From contig NZ_CP088252.1 of assembly GCF_021117385.1 (NCBI RefSeq), positions 1,798,001-1,862,000 on the forward strand: a stretch of DNA of 64,000 bases, written 5' to 3'. Shown here in pieces: positions 17,132 to 26,320 of the stretch; position 1 is the stretch's first letter, and the number at the start of each line of letters is the position of its first letter. Position numbers and translations under genes: made by a program. Source of the stretch: Frateuria soli. Its GTDB lineage: Bacteria > Pseudomonadota > Gammaproteobacteria > Xanthomonadales > Rhodanobacteraceae. The notes under the pieces are model-generated. The model did no database searches, had not been told where the DNA came from, and worked only from the letters and a program-made list of their open reading frames with translations.

Positions 17132-18751
17132 ATGAAGACCCTGCCCGCCCGTCCGCACCTGGGGCATCTGAAGAAGCAGGCCAAGCTGCTGCTCGAGGGC
17201 GTCCGCCACGGTGCACCCGAAGCGCTCGAACGCGTGCGCCTCGCCCTGCCCGCCGCCACCCGGCTCGATCACGCCGCCATTGCCGCGATGGAACTGCGCC
17301 TGCACGACGCGCAGTCATGCATCGCCCGCGAGTACGGCTTCGGATCGTGGTCGCAACTGAAGGACTATGTCGCGCTTCAGGCCGCGTCGGCCGATGCCGC
17401 CACGCGACGGCACCAGTGGAGCCGGTGGGTCTTCGGCCACGGCTACCAGACCGCCCGGCCCGCGCTGGCCGGGCGCCTGCTGCGCGAACAGCCGGACCTG
17501 CTGGACGGCGAGCCCGCGCTCGCCTGCGCCATCGGCGACGTCGCCACGCTGCGGTCCGCCCTCGCGGCCGATCCGTCCTGGGCCAACGCGGCTCGCGCCG
17601 GCAACGGCATGCCGCCACTGGCCTGCGCCACCTTCTCCGCGATGATCGCCCTGCCCGAGCATGCGCCGGGCATCCGCGACTGCGTGGAGCTGCTGCTGGC
17701 GGCGGGCGCGGACCCGAACGGGCGATGGACCGATCCGGAGCTGCCGGGCGATCCGCTCAGCGTCCTGTACGGTGCCGCCGGTCGCAACCACGATGTCGCG
17801 CTCACCCGGCGGCTGTTGCAGGCGGGCGCCGATCCCAACGACAACGAATCGCTCTACCACGCCACCGAGATTGCCGACAGCACGATCGTCCGCCTGCTGC
17901 TCGAGGCCGGTGCCCGGGTCACCGGGTGCAACGCGCTCTTTCGCGCCCTCGACTTCGAGCGCCCGGACACCGTGCGCCTGCTGCTGGCCCATGGCGGCGA
18001 CGCGAACGAACCCGGGCCCGACGGTTGCCCGCTGCTGCACGCGATCCGGCGCCGCCGATCCGCGGCGACCATCCGCCTGCTGCTCGATGCCGGCGCCGAT
18101 CCTTCGGCCAGCAACGGGCACGGCGTCTCCGCCTATCGCCTGGCCCGCTGCCTGGGCCTTACCGAGGTGGCCGGGCTACTGGTGCAGGCCGGCGCGGTTC
18201 CCGACGACCGTCCGGACGACGCCTTCCTGGGCGCCTGTGCACGCGGCGACCGCACCGGCGTGCAGGCGATGCTTGCCGATGCCCCGGGCCTCATCGGCAA
18301 GCTTTCGCCAGGCGCCTTGCGGCTGCTGCCGGAAATGGCCGCCACCAACGATGAAGAAGCGGTGCGCGTGATGGTGGAAGCCGGCTGGCCGATCGCGGTA
18401 CGCGGCGGCGACATCGACGGCAGCGCGCTGAACTGGGCGGTATTCCATGGCAACGCGTCGCTCGCCCGTTTCCTGCTCGCCCACGGCGCACGCCACGACG
18501 AACGCCATGGCTACGACGACAACGTCTACGGCACGCTCAGCTTCGCCTCCCTCGCGCAGACCACGCCCGACGGCGACTGGCTCGCGTGCGCGCAAGCGCT
18601 GATCGACGCCGGATCGCCGTTGCCCGGGGAAAGCTACCTGTTTTCGGAGGAGGTTGCGGCGTACTTCGAGGAGTTGCGGCGGGGGTGGGCTGACGACGAC
18701 GGGACGACGAAAGGAAGCGATGAGGGCGCGGAGGCAGGTGGCTTGACCTGA
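17132..18751 (+). CDS. ankyrin repeat protein
   Basis: The 539-residue protein has no signal peptide. After an N-terminal helical region (HLKKQAKLLLEGVRHGAPEALERVRLALPAA, then AIAREYGFGSWSQLKDYVA) it consists of about ten ankyrin-type repeats. Clear ones include DCVELLLAAGADPNGRW, ALTRRLLQAGADPNDNE, IVRLLLEAGARV, TVRLLLAHGGDANEPGPDGCPLLHAI, TIRLLLDAGADPSASNGHGVSAYRLA and LARFLLAHGARHDERHGYDDNVYGT. Such proteins are protein-interaction scaffolds; this N-terminal module is common in soil bacteria with no defined job. The start is ATG 17132 with GGAGG five bases upstream. The frame is open from 16964. Confidence 0.9.
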   Translation: MKTLPARPHLGHLKKQAKLLLEGVRHGAPEALERVRLALPAATRLDHAAIAAMELRLHDAQSCIAREYGFGSWSQLKDYVALQAASADAATRRHQWSRWVFGHGYQTARPALAGRLLREQPDLLDGEPALACAIGDVATLRSALAADPSWANAARAGNGMPPLACATFSAMIALPEHAPGIRDCVELLLAAGADPNGRWTDPELPGDPLSVLYGAAGRNHDVALTRRLLQAGADPNDNESLYHATEIADSTIVRLLLEAGARVTGCNALFRALDFERPDTVRLLLAHGGDANEPGPDGCPLLHAIRRRRSAATIRLLLDAGADPSASNGHGVSAYRLARCLGLTEVAGLLVQAGAVPDDRPDDAFLGACARGDRTGVQAMLADAPGLIGKLSPGALRLLPEMAATNDEEAVRVMVEAGWPIAVRGGDIDGSALNWAVFHGNASLARFLLAHGARHDERHGYDDNVYGTLSFASLAQTTPDGDWLACAQALIDAGSPLPGESYLFSEEVAAYFEELRRGWADDDGTTKGSDEGAEAGGLT

Positions 18752-18777
18752 CTGCCTCCGTCCCCTCTGTTTGATCG

Positions 18778-19227
18778 CACCCGGCGACGACACGGTGATC
18801 GCCCACCTGTCCGCCGCGCTGTTCATCCTGGTGGTGCGCACCCTGATGGGCCAGGGCGACCTGCAACAGGGCCTGCTCGCCCTGCTGATGGATGCGCGCG
18901 TGGCACCCGCGCTGGCCCCCGTGATCGCCGCACCGGCCGAGCCATGGACGCTGGAGAGGCTGGCCGGGCTCGGCCGCATGTCACGCGCCAGCTTCGCGCG
19001 GCACTTTGCCGGGCTGTCGCCGACCACGCCGATGGGCGTGGTCACCGCCCTGCGACTGGACCTGGCCGCGCGCCTGCTGCAGCGAGATGCCGCGCTCGAT
19101 CGAGTCGATTGGCGAAGCCTGCGGCGCGCGCGCGGCATTCGGGCAGGCCCTCAAGCGCGTGCACGGCACCAGCCCCGCGGCGTGCCGCCGCCAGGCCGGC
19201 GAGACGGCAGCCGCGACCGAGGTCTAG
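18778..19227 (+). pseudogene. truncated, frameshifted copy of the AraC regulator gene at 13253
   Basis: The bases match the 3' half of the intact AraC gene (13735-14188) at well over 90 percent identity. The first ~320 bases read as in the parent (IAHLSAALFILVVRTLMGQGDLQQGLLALLMDARVAPALAPVIAAPAEPWTLERLAG). Then a frameshift falls just after DLAARLL; the rest continues in another frame as EMPRSIESIGEACGARAAFGQALKRVHGTSPAACRRQ, with two codons lost after GEACG, and ends at TAG 19225-19227. The 5' half, including the cupin domain, is missing, and the copy abuts the ankyrin gene. It is probably non-functional. Confidence 0.9.
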
Positions 19228-19247
19228 ACGGCGACTCTCCGCCCCCT

Positions 19248-20666
19248 TCAATTCACCAGCACTGCCTTGGGCTCCAGATACGCATCCACTCCGTAGCTTC
19301 CATTCTCCCGACCGATGCCCGACTGCTTGAAGCCGCCGAAAGGCGCCTTCGGCTCGTGCACCAGCGTGTTGACAAGCACGCGGCCGGCTTCGATCTGCGC
19401 GGCGACCCGGGCACCACGCTCGCGATCGCCGGTGAGTACATAACCATGCAGGCCGTAGGTCGTGTCGTTGGCGATCGCGATGGCTTCCATCTCGGTGTCG
19501 TAGGGAAGGATGGCCAGCACCGGCCCGAAGATTTCCTCGCGGGCGATCGTCATGTCGTTGCGGACGTCGGTGAAGACCGTGGGGCGGACCAGCCAGCCGC
19601 GGTCCACGCCGTCCGGGCGACCTTCGCCGCCGACCAGCAGCCGCGCGCCCTCTTCCTTTCCGCGCCGGATGTAGCCCTGCACGCGTTCCCACTGCTTGCG
19701 GCTGACCATCGGACCGATCGCCGTAGCCGGATCGCGCGGGTCCCCCGCGGGGGTCGCGGCCACTTCCCTGGCGATGGCTGCCTCGAACTCGGCCAGACGC
19801 GCGCGTGGCACCAGGATGCGCGTGCCGGCGATGCATGCCTGCCCGCTGTTCATGAAGCCGGCCTGCACCGCGAGCGGAACGGCGCTGTCGAAGTCCGCGT
19901 CGTCCAGTACGAGGGTCGGCGACTTGCCGCCCAATTCCAGGGTGACGCGCTTGAACGTCTCGGCACTGCCGCGCAGGATCGCGCGCCCCACCACCGACGA
20001 ACCGGTAAACGAAATCTTTGCCACATCGCGGTGCGAGGTGATCTGCGCGCCGACGACCTCGCCGCGGCCGTTGACGATGTTGAACACGCCCGGCGGCAGG
20101 CCTGCCTCATGCAAGGCCTCCATCACGACGCGGGTCTGCAAGGCGCTCATCTCGCTGGGCTTGATCACCGCCGTGCAGCCGGCCGCCAGCGCCGTGGCGA
20201 GCTTGCCGCAGATGAAGCCGGCATTGCTGTTCCAGGGTGTGATGAGGCCGGCGACGCCGAGCGGCTGCATGGTCACCTGAGCGGCACCCGCAGGGCGTTG
20301 GAACACGTACTGCTCCAGCACCTGGGCAAGCTCGCCGATCACCTGGTGGGCATAGGCGGCCATCCACCGTGCACGCGACACCGGCGCGCCGTACTCGGTC
20401 ACGATCGCCTCGAACAGGTCGTTCTCGCGCGCGGCCATGGCTGCCTGCATGCGGCGCAGCATGGCGATGCGTTCCTGCCGGGACGTGCGCGAAAACGCGG
20501 GGAAGGCGGCCTTGGCGGCGGCAATGGCGTCGCTGGCGTCCCGCGCATCGCCCAGGCGTACCTGCCCGATGACCTCTTCGGTGGCCGGGTTGTGCAGGTC
20601 GAACCATTCGCTGCCGTGCGGCTCGACAAAAGCGCCGTTGATGTAGATGTGCTCGATGCGTTGCAT
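19248..20666 (-). CDS. NAD(P)-dependent aldehyde dehydrogenase
   Basis: The 472-residue ALDH-superfamily enzyme should oxidise an aldehyde to its acid. Visible motifs are [31 protein letters not shown] (cofactor binding), [13 protein letters not shown] (Rossmann turn), [17 protein letters not shown] (general base Glu), [14 protein letters not shown] (catalytic Cys) and [14 protein letters not shown]. The C-terminal [30 protein letters not shown] is typical. The start ATG 20666 gives the common [17 protein letters not shown]-terminus; the frame continues to 20963 over the divergent LysR gene. That LysR gene (start 20782) is the probable regulator. The natural substrate cannot be deduced. Confidence 0.95.
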   Translation of the reverse strand: MQRIEHIYINGAFVEPHGSEWFDLHNPATEEVIGQVRLGDARDASDAIAAAKAAFPAFSRTSRQERIAMLRRMQAAMAARENDLFEAIVTEYGAPVSRARWMAAYAHQVIGELAQVLEQYVFQRPAGAAQVTMQPLGVAGLITPWNSNAGFICGKLATALAAGCTAVIKPSEMSALQTRVVMEALHEAGLPPGVFNIVNGRGEVVGAQITSHRDVAKISFTGSSVVGRAILRGSAETFKRVTLELGGKSPTLVLDDADFDSAVPLAVQAGFMNSGQACIAGTRILVPRARLAEFEAAIAREVAATPAGDPRDPATAIGPMVSRKQWERVQGYIRRGKEEGARLLVGGEGRPDGVDRGWLVRPTVFTDVRNDMTIAREEIFGPVLAILPYDTEMEAIAIANDTTYGLHGYVLTGDRERGARVAAQIEAGRVLVNTLVHEPKAPFGGFKQSGIGRENGSYGVDAYLEPKAVLVN

Positions 20667-20781
20667 GGGGGTGTCCTCGTGGGGTCGGGTGCCGGATCGA
20701 CGACCAGTGTGGTTGCCACGGACCGTCCCGATAAGCCGGTGTATCGTGCAAGGGGCATTCGGAAAACCGGGACAATCGACC

Positions 20782-21699
20782 ATGCACCGCTCGGGACTCA
20801 TCGAACTGGACGCCGTCCTTGCGGTGGCGCGCCGGGGCAGCTTCCGCGCCGCGGCGAGAGAGCTGGGCATGTCCACCTCGGCCGTGAGCAGCGCCGTGGC
20901 GGGGCTGGAGACCCGGCTGCAGGCGCGCCTGTTCCATCGGACGACCCGCAGCGTGGCGCTCACCGAGGCGGGCCAGCGCTACGTCGAACGCATCGCACCG
21001 GCCGTGGCCGAGATCCGCGGCGCGGCCGAGCAGATCCACGGCGACCCGCTGACGCCGGCGGGCACGCTGCGGATCAATGCCTCGCTGGGCGCGGCGCAGA
21101 TGATTCTCTCCACGCTGGTGGTTGATTACCTGCGCCGCTATCCGCGCATGAACGTGGAAATCACCAGCCAGACCGAGATGATCGACATCGTGGCGCGGGG
21201 CTTTGACGCCGGCATCCGGCTGGCCGAGAGCGTGCCGCAGGACATGATCGCGGTACCGCTCAGCCCGGACCTGCGGCAGGTCATCGTGGGCTCGCCCGCG
21301 TACCTGGCCGAAAACGGCGTGCCGCAATCACCCGCCGACCTGACCGCGCACGTCGCCATCCGCACGCGCCTGTCGCACGGCGGGCTGTACCGCTGGGAAC
21401 TGGAGCGCCACGGCGAGTCGCTGTCCGTGGACGTACCCGGTCGCCTGGTGCTCGACGATATCGGGCTGATCCGCGACGCCACCTGCGCCGGCCTCGGCCT
21501 GGCGTTCCTGTCCGAATGGCATATCGCAGGCGAGCTGGCCAGCGGCCAGCTGGTTCGGGTGCTGGAAGACTGGTGCCCACCTTTCCCGGGGCTGCGCCTC
21601 TACTACCCAGGCCACCGGCACGTACCGGCGGGGTTGCGTGCGCTGGCCGAGCTGGCGCGAATGCGGGTCAACGCGACCGAGGCATTGCCGAGGCGCTAA
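20782..21699 (+). CDS. LysR family transcriptional regulator
   Basis: The 305-residue protein has an N-terminal HTH ([57 protein letters not shown]) and a type-2 periplasmic-binding-like effector domain ([28 protein letters not shown]...[21 protein letters not shown]). It belongs to the same CrgA-like subgroup as the LysR protein at 2695 and shares similar segments with it. Start ATG 20782; the 115-base gap to the divergent aldehyde dehydrogenase gene probably holds both promoters and the binding site. Confidence 0.95.
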   Translation: MHRSGLIELDAVLAVARRGSFRAAARELGMSTSAVSSAVAGLETRLQARLFHRTTRSVALTEAGQRYVERIAPAVAEIRGAAEQIHGDPLTPAGTLRINASLGAAQMILSTLVVDYLRRYPRMNVEITSQTEMIDIVARGFDAGIRLAESVPQDMIAVPLSPDLRQVIVGSPAYLAENGVPQSPADLTAHVAIRTRLSHGGLYRWELERHGESLSVDVPGRLVLDDIGLIRDATCAGLGLAFLSEWHIAGELASGQLVRVLEDWCPPFPGLRLYYPGHRHVPAGLRALAELARMRVNATEALPRR

Positions 21700-21986
21700 C
21701 GCGTCGGACCACAAACCGTTGGCTCCCGAGAGGGCCACTCGCTCGACTTTGAAGTGCACGCCGACCCCGGTTTCAGCACCGCTGGCGGATACAGGGAGCC
21801 AGGTTCATTTGCTGGCTCCGGAAAGTGGACGCGCCACCTCTCCTGGGGCCGAAAAACGAAACTGAGCCCATCGTTCAACCCGCCGCCGGGCCCGTGTCGT
21901 ACCCGTGCCGGGTTCCTGTCGTCACGAACCGCCCGGGTGAGGCAGGATGATGCCGGATACCGAACACCCGATGCCGGGGAACATCC

Positions 21987-22535
21987 ATGCAAATCGATAG
22001 CGCGCGACTCCGGGAACTGCGCACCGCTCGCCAGTGGTCGCAGGAACAGGTAGCCGAATTGAGCGGCCTCAACCTGCGAACCATCCAACGCCTCGAATCG
22101 GGCGCCAAGGTCTCGACCGAATCCCTGCGAGCACTGGCCGCCGTCTTCGAGGTGCCGGCCGAGAGTCTGCTCGTGGGCCAGCCGGCACCCGGTCAGCCTG
22201 CCCTCGAGGCGATGCGTGACGGGGTGCTGCGCGGCCTGGATTTCACCGGCACGACCCCGCGCGCGGCGTTCTGGTGGTTTGCACTCGGCGTGGTCATGCT
22301 GCTGGCGCTTGCGCAGATGTTGTCCGATGCCATGGGTCCGCTGCCGATCCAGATCGCATCCCTGGTCGTGCTGGTGCCGTGGATCGCGGCGTGCACCCGG
22401 CGCCTGCGCGACGCGGGTCTGAGCCCATGGTGGCAGTTGATCAGCCTGGCGCCGGTAGCGGGGATCCTGGTGCTGCTTTACCTGCTCACCTATCCGTCCA
22501 AGACCGTGGAGCCGTCGAAGGTGGCGGTCGGCTGA
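21987..22535 (+). CDS. XRE-type HTH protein with DUF805-like membrane domain
   Basis: The 182-residue protein starts with a classical XRE helix-turn-helix (RLRELRTARQWSQEQVAELSGLNLRTIQRLESGAKVSTESLRALAAVFEV). A C-terminal membrane domain with three hydrophobic helices follows, carrying DFTGTTPRAAFWWF, ACTRRLRDAGLSPWWQLI and a final ILVLLYLLTYPSK, as in DUF805. A membrane-tethered DNA-binding protein is implied, so it may be a one-component regulator responding to membrane state. The gene stands alone. No target is evident. Confidence 0.88.
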   Translation: MQIDSARLRELRTARQWSQEQVAELSGLNLRTIQRLESGAKVSTESLRALAAVFEVPAESLLVGQPAPGQPALEAMRDGVLRGLDFTGTTPRAAFWWFALGVVMLLALAQMLSDAMGPLPIQIASLVVLVPWIAACTRRLRDAGLSPWWQLISLAPVAGILVLLYLLTYPSKTVEPSKVAVG

Positions 22536-22594
22536 AGCGTCCGGGAAAGGATGCAGCCCTCGCAAAAAGCAAAAAAGGGACGTGATCAACTGAC

Positions 22595-22726
22595 ATGGCT
22601 TGCCTGGCCGAGTCCCTTATTCGCAAGGAAAACAGGGCTGCCCTCCCATATTTGTATGAGGACCACCTGCCGCTGGTGCAGGCCTTCGCAGGCATGAGCT
22701 ACGGCATGGCTGTCGAGGCGTCTTGA
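22595..22726 (+). CDS. possible small ORF, uncertain
   Basis: ATG 22595 opens a 43-codon frame (MACLAESLIRKENRAALPYLYEDHLPLV...GMAVEAS) with normal-looking amino acid composition and lower GC than its surroundings. No ribosome binding site is obvious and no family is recognised. It could be the remnant of a larger inactivated gene. Confidence 0.2.
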   Translation: MACLAESLIRKENRAALPYLYEDHLPLVQAFAGMSYGMAVEAS

Positions 22727-22810
22727 GCTTCCAGCGTCCAGCCGTGACGGGTGGTCGCGCATGCCCCCCTCTATCAAGGGGACTCTATGCAAGGGCACGC
22801 TGCACCGCCA

Positions 22811-23161
22811 TCACTGCCGCAGGATCTTCTCCATCGCCCTGCCCTTCGCCAACTCGTCCACCAGCTTGTCAAGCTGGCGGATCCTGCGCATCAGCGGATG
22901 CTCCACCTCCTCCACCCGCACCCCGCAGACCACGCCGGTGACCAGCGCCGCGTTCGGGTTGAACTTCGGCGCCTGGCCGTAGAAGGTTTCCAGGTCGTTG
23001 TCGCTCTCGTTCTGCTTGCGCAGGCCGGCCGCCGTATAGCCGGTCAGCCATCGGATGACCTGGTCCAGCTCCTCCCGCGTGCGGCCCTTGGCCTCCACCT
23101 TCTTCACGTACATCGGATACAGGCTGGCCCACCTGATCGCGAATACCTTTTCCTGGCGCAT
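22811..23161 (-). CDS. DUF2200 family protein
   Basis: The 116-residue protein matches DUF2200 along its length: WASLYPMYVKKVEAKGRTREELDQVIRWLTGYTAAGLRKQ, DLETFYGQAPKFNPNAALVTGVVCGVRVEEVEHPLMRRIRQLDKLVDELAKGRAMEKILR. The family is small, soluble and uncharacterised. The ATG at 23161 gives the family N-terminus. It lies 118 bases downstream of the SnoaL-like gene on the same strand and may be co-transcribed with it. No function is known. Confidence 0.92.
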   Translation of the reverse strand: MRQEKVFAIRWASLYPMYVKKVEAKGRTREELDQVIRWLTGYTAAGLRKQNESDNDLETFYGQAPKFNPNAALVTGVVCGVRVEEVEHPLMRRIRQLDKLVDELAKGRAMEKILRQ

Positions 23162-23279
23162 GGCTGCTGGTCGACCTCCGCGCTGCTGACGTCGCTGGAA
23201 ATGTCGAGATCGTCGCCCTTCTCCGACCCCATCCGGGCGCTGGGCAAGCGAACCCGAGCCCGATGTTGCGCAAGGAACA

Positions 23280-23873
23280 TCAACCGCCGTACTGCTTCGG
23301 AATCCGCAGATCCGGCCGCTCGCCCTGCCAGTAGATCGTCATGATCCACCAGCGGTGGCCGTCGAACAGCAGCTGGATGCTGTTGATGCCGCGCTGGAAA
23401 GGCTTGCCGGCCGCTTCGTGGCGCGTTTCGTAGGTGCTGAACACCTGGGCGATGTTGCCGAAACGTTGCACCGTGCGGTGCAGCTCGTCCTCGAAAAAGC
23501 CGTTCTTTTGCAGATCCGGGTCGCTGGCAAAACGGATGAACTCGTCCACGTTCAGCACACGCGCCGAAGTGACGCCGTCCTTGCTGGTGTGCGTGGGTAT
23601 CAGCCGCGCGCCCGGCGCGAACAGCGAACGCAGGCGATCCCAGTCCCGACGGTGGCCCTTCGGTCCGGAAATCACGTCATAGGCCGCTTTGAGGATCGCG
23701 TCGATCGACGCCACGTCCGCAGGGCGCGCGGTCGGCGTGGCGGGGGTCTCCGTTGCGGCAGTACCGGATGCCGCACTGGCTGCCGCGGTCTGGGCGGCGG
23801 CCGCCTGCGGCAGGGAGGCCGCGAGCGCCAGTGCGCATGGCATAAGCAGTGTACGGAACGAAACCGGGGTCAT
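23280..23873 (-). CDS. exported SnoaL-like (NTF2-fold) protein
   Basis: The 197-residue protein begins with a signal peptide (MTPVSFRTLLMPCALALAASLPQAAAAQTAAA) and an Ala/Thr-rich linker. A domain typical of periplasmic SnoaL-like proteins follows: AILKAAYDVISGPKGHRRDWDRLRSLFAPGARLIPTH, VDEFIRFASDPDLQKNGFFEDELHRTVQRFGNIAQVFSTYETRH, GINSIQLLFDGHRWWIMTIYWQGERPDLRIPKQYGG. No catalytic role is established for this group. The start is ATG 23873, with GGAGA seven bases upstream. The frame opens upstream to 23957 without a ribosome binding site. Confidence 0.85.
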   Translation of the reverse strand: MTPVSFRTLLMPCALALAASLPQAAAAQTAAASAASGTAATETPATPTARPADVASIDAILKAAYDVISGPKGHRRDWDRLRSLFAPGARLIPTHTSKDGVTSARVLNVDEFIRFASDPDLQKNGFFEDELHRTVQRFGNIAQVFSTYETRHEAAGKPFQRGINSIQLLFDGHRWWIMTIYWQGERPDLRIPKQYGG

Positions 23874-24042
23874 GAGGCGTTCTCCGTGTATGGGTATCGC
23901 TTCGGGTAGATCTCGATGTTCCAGCCGGTGCACATCATGCAAGCACCTGCAGACCATCCACCAGTCATCCGCGGGGAGCGGGACGAGCGCCCAGACTCAC
24001 AGATCCGGCAGCCGGCGCCAATGGCCTGACGTTGGCTTCGAT

Positions 24043-24109
24043 GGGCCGCGCCCTGTTTTTCTCAGGGTGGCGAAGAGCCTCACCTAAGAAAGATGGCGCG
24101 GCCCTTTTT
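24043..24109 (+). other. long inverted repeat with inner hairpin and T run (terminator-like or structured RNA)
   Basis: GGGCCGCGCC (24043-24052) pairs perfectly with GGCGCGGCCC (24095-24104), directly followed by TTTTT. The 42-base interior has a second hairpin CCCTG-tttttct-CAGGG and a GGTG/CACC pair, so the whole could fold as a branched stem. It lies in the 533-base gap upstream of the second PNGase A gene, pointing along the plus strand, with no plus-strand gene before it. Confidence 0.45.
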
Positions 24110-24326
24110 CCCGTCACGTTAGGGGGTACGTCCGTGGCAAGGAAGTGGCAAGGAAGGAGGTCAGGTTCAGTTCCCGGCGCCAGGGGCTCGATCAGCTACC
24201 TCCGTCCCCTGGTTGGCCTCCCTTTTATCGGCGAACCCATCCGCGGCCAGCTCCTGCCTGGATGACCTGCACCCGCCGAGCGGGAGCCTCGGCCCTATCC
24301 GCGATTCCTCCACACGTGCGCCGCCG

Positions 24327-24367
24327 TTGATCGGTATCAACCCGCCGCGCGTCCGGCGGCGTTAGTA
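24327..24367 (+). promoter_or_regulatory. perfect FNR/Anr-type box and -10 element upstream of the second PNGase A gene
   Basis: TTGATCGGTATCAA (24327-24340) fits the consensus TTGAT-N4-ATCAA exactly, within the palindrome GTTGAT-cggt-ATCAAC. A -10-like TTAGTA (24362-24367) begins 28.5 bases from the box centre, the same spacing as in front of the first PNGase A gene. Confidence 0.65.
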
Positions 24368-24406
24368 GTCGACGCCCCCACCGGATCACCTTGGAGGGTG
24401 AAGACC

Positions 24407-26233
24407 ATGAACGCTCCCGTTCTCCTGAACCATCACCGGACACTCCTCGCGCTGTGCCTGTCCCTTGCGCTGGCCGGGATCGGCCACACGCCGCCTGCCG
24501 CGGCCGCCACACAGGTGCTCACCCCCGATCCACGCGTACACCCTGCGAGCGGCACACCCTGCGTGGTGCAGCTCATGGACAACCAGCCGTTTTCCGGCGA
24601 AGGCGAGTACACCACCGACAACCATTTCGCCTACATGCCGCCACCGGCCTGCCGGCCGCCGTGGGCCAAGGTCGTACTGCAGGTGGACCTGAGCAGTTCG
24701 CGTCACACCGTCGTCAACGATATCGGCATCTCGCTGGGCGGCATCCGCCTGTTCCACCAGGCGGCCCCACGCTACGACCTGCCCGCCAGCTGGCACGCCG
24801 AGCGCGACCTCACCGACTACAGCCGGCTGTTTACGGCGCCACATACCGGGTCCTACTGGACGCTGAAGGATTCGGAGAACATCGACCCGGGTGGCCAGGG
24901 CTCCGCCTTCACCGGTAGCGCGCGTCTGCTGTTCTATCCGCCGACGACACAGACCCCCGCCCCCAGGGTTCCCGACGCCGTGGTCCGGCTGGATGGGAGC
25001 ACGCCGGTACGCCTGCCCCACAACATCGTTCGCGCCTACCTGGACGTGGAGAATGCGCAGCCCTGGTGGTACCTGTGCCTGCCGGACGAGATCCTGGGCA
25101 CGAACCCGGACCTGATCGACGTCTTCGCGCCCGGCGATCAGCTCAAGAATTCGATCTTCCCGCAGGAAACGGCCTGTGGCGGCGGCGGCTTCCGCGAGAT
25201 CCGCGTGGACGTGGACGGCACACCGGCCGGCGTGGCGCCGGTGTTTCCGCTGCTGCCGGCAGACCCGAGCGTGAACTACCTGCGCAACGCCCTGAACGTG
25301 CCGACGCCCACGCTGCAGATGCTGAACATCATTCCCTACCGGGTCGACCTGAGCCCCTTCTCGGGCGGGTTCAATGCCGCCGGCCTCCACGTGGTTTCCG
25401 TGCCCGGAGTCCTGCTGCTGTACCTGGATCGCAACCGCACCTTCGTCAGCGGCGGCATCATCAAGAACACGCTGACCGGCAGGCCGGGGGATCCGACCTA
25501 CACCAGCACCCTCACCCGCGATGCGCAGAAGAAGCGGCTGCAGGGAACCATCCGCACACGGCAGTCGCGCCAGTTCGAAATCCGGGGGTTCGTGAACACC
25601 TCAAGGGGACGTATCGACTCGTCCGTGCGGCAGTCCAGTGACTTCGACAACAGCCAATCGATGTATCTCACGGGCCCGCACCAATCCCACGGCAAGCCGG
25701 TGGACAAGTTCTACGAGGAGGTCGTCTCCCTGCAAAGCACGACGAACCGGACCAGCCGCCGCACGGCCGGCACCACCCTGCTCGGCAAGGACGTCGAGCA
25801 GGTGAGCTATCCCCTCGCATACACCTATCAAATGGCAACGACTTCGCAGGACATCGGAGACGGCTGGGCCATCGCACTGCGCAAGGGCACCGTGAAGGCA
25901 GTGCAGCACTGGTTGGTGGACACCGACCATTACCGGCCCGGCCAGGGCCACTACGTCACCCACCTGGACGAGTCCTTCGCCGGAAGCCGCACCCACGCCT
26001 ACGACAACTGGGACGCCCATCTGCAGAACCCCTCCACCGACACCCACTGGGGAAGCGTCGCCAAACACCTCTTCAGCGACAACTTCGGCAGCTGCTTCCA
26101 GGGCTCGGTGGTCGCCCGCGAAGGCGCGGTGGTTTCGACCGGCCGCGGCGCCGGCTGCCCGGGCGGCCACAACCAGGTGCGCTGGTTCGCGCACCCTGAC
26201 GGGTCGCCCGACAGCCTGGGCTGGTGGCACTGA
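24407..26233 (+). CDS. secreted PNGase A-like protein (peptide-N4-asparagine amidase A family), copy 2
   Basis: The 608-residue protein has a signal peptide (MNAPVLLNHHRTLLALCLSLALAGIGHTPPAAAA). It is a full-length paralogue of the protein at 14314, sharing GTPCVVQLMDNQPFSGEGEYTTDNHFAYMPPPACRPPWAKVVLQVDLS, ISLGGIRLFHQAAPRYDLPASWHAERDLTDYSRLF, FYPPTTQTPAPRVPDAVV, LPHNIVRAYLDVENAQPWWYLC and the terminal VRWFAHPDGSPDSLGWWH. Cysteines occur in corresponding places, consistent with disulfides outside the cytoplasm. Start ATG 24407, nine bases after GGAGG; GTG 24398 is in frame. Family enzymes cleave N-glycan from asparagine; whether this pair does is untested here. A terminator-like hairpin follows at 26281. 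Confidence 0.85.
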   Translation: MNAPVLLNHHRTLLALCLSLALAGIGHTPPAAAATQVLTPDPRVHPASGTPCVVQLMDNQPFSGEGEYTTDNHFAYMPPPACRPPWAKVVLQVDLSSSRHTVVNDIGISLGGIRLFHQAAPRYDLPASWHAERDLTDYSRLFTAPHTGSYWTLKDSENIDPGGQGSAFTGSARLLFYPPTTQTPAPRVPDAVVRLDGSTPVRLPHNIVRAYLDVENAQPWWYLCLPDEILGTNPDLIDVFAPGDQLKNSIFPQETACGGGGFREIRVDVDGTPAGVAPVFPLLPADPSVNYLRNALNVPTPTLQMLNIIPYRVDLSPFSGGFNAAGLHVVSVPGVLLLYLDRNRTFVSGGIIKNTLTGRPGDPTYTSTLTRDAQKKRLQGTIRTRQSRQFEIRGFVNTSRGRIDSSVRQSSDFDNSQSMYLTGPHQSHGKPVDKFYEEVVSLQSTTNRTSRRTAGTTLLGKDVEQVSYPLAYTYQMATTSQDIGDGWAIALRKGTVKAVQHWLVDTDHYRPGQGHYVTHLDESFAGSRTHAYDNWDAHLQNPSTDTHWGSVAKHLFSDNFGSCFQGSVVAREGAVVSTGRGAGCPGGHNQVRWFAHPDGSPDSLGWWH

Positions 26234-26280
26234 CCAACCTCCGGAGAAGGCGCGTCAGGGATGACGGCCAGGGAGGGCAA

Positions 26281-26320
26281 ACAAGCGGACGGGGCGCCGG
26301 CTCCGCCCGCTTGTTCCTTG
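26281..26320 (+). terminator. probable terminator of the second PNGase A gene
   Basis: ACAAGCGG (26281-26288) pairs with CCGCTTGT (ending at 26313) and extends past one mismatch; TTGTTCCTTG follows, a broken T-rich tail. The rest of the 329-base gap up to the RIO kinase holds no recognised feature. Confidence 0.5.
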
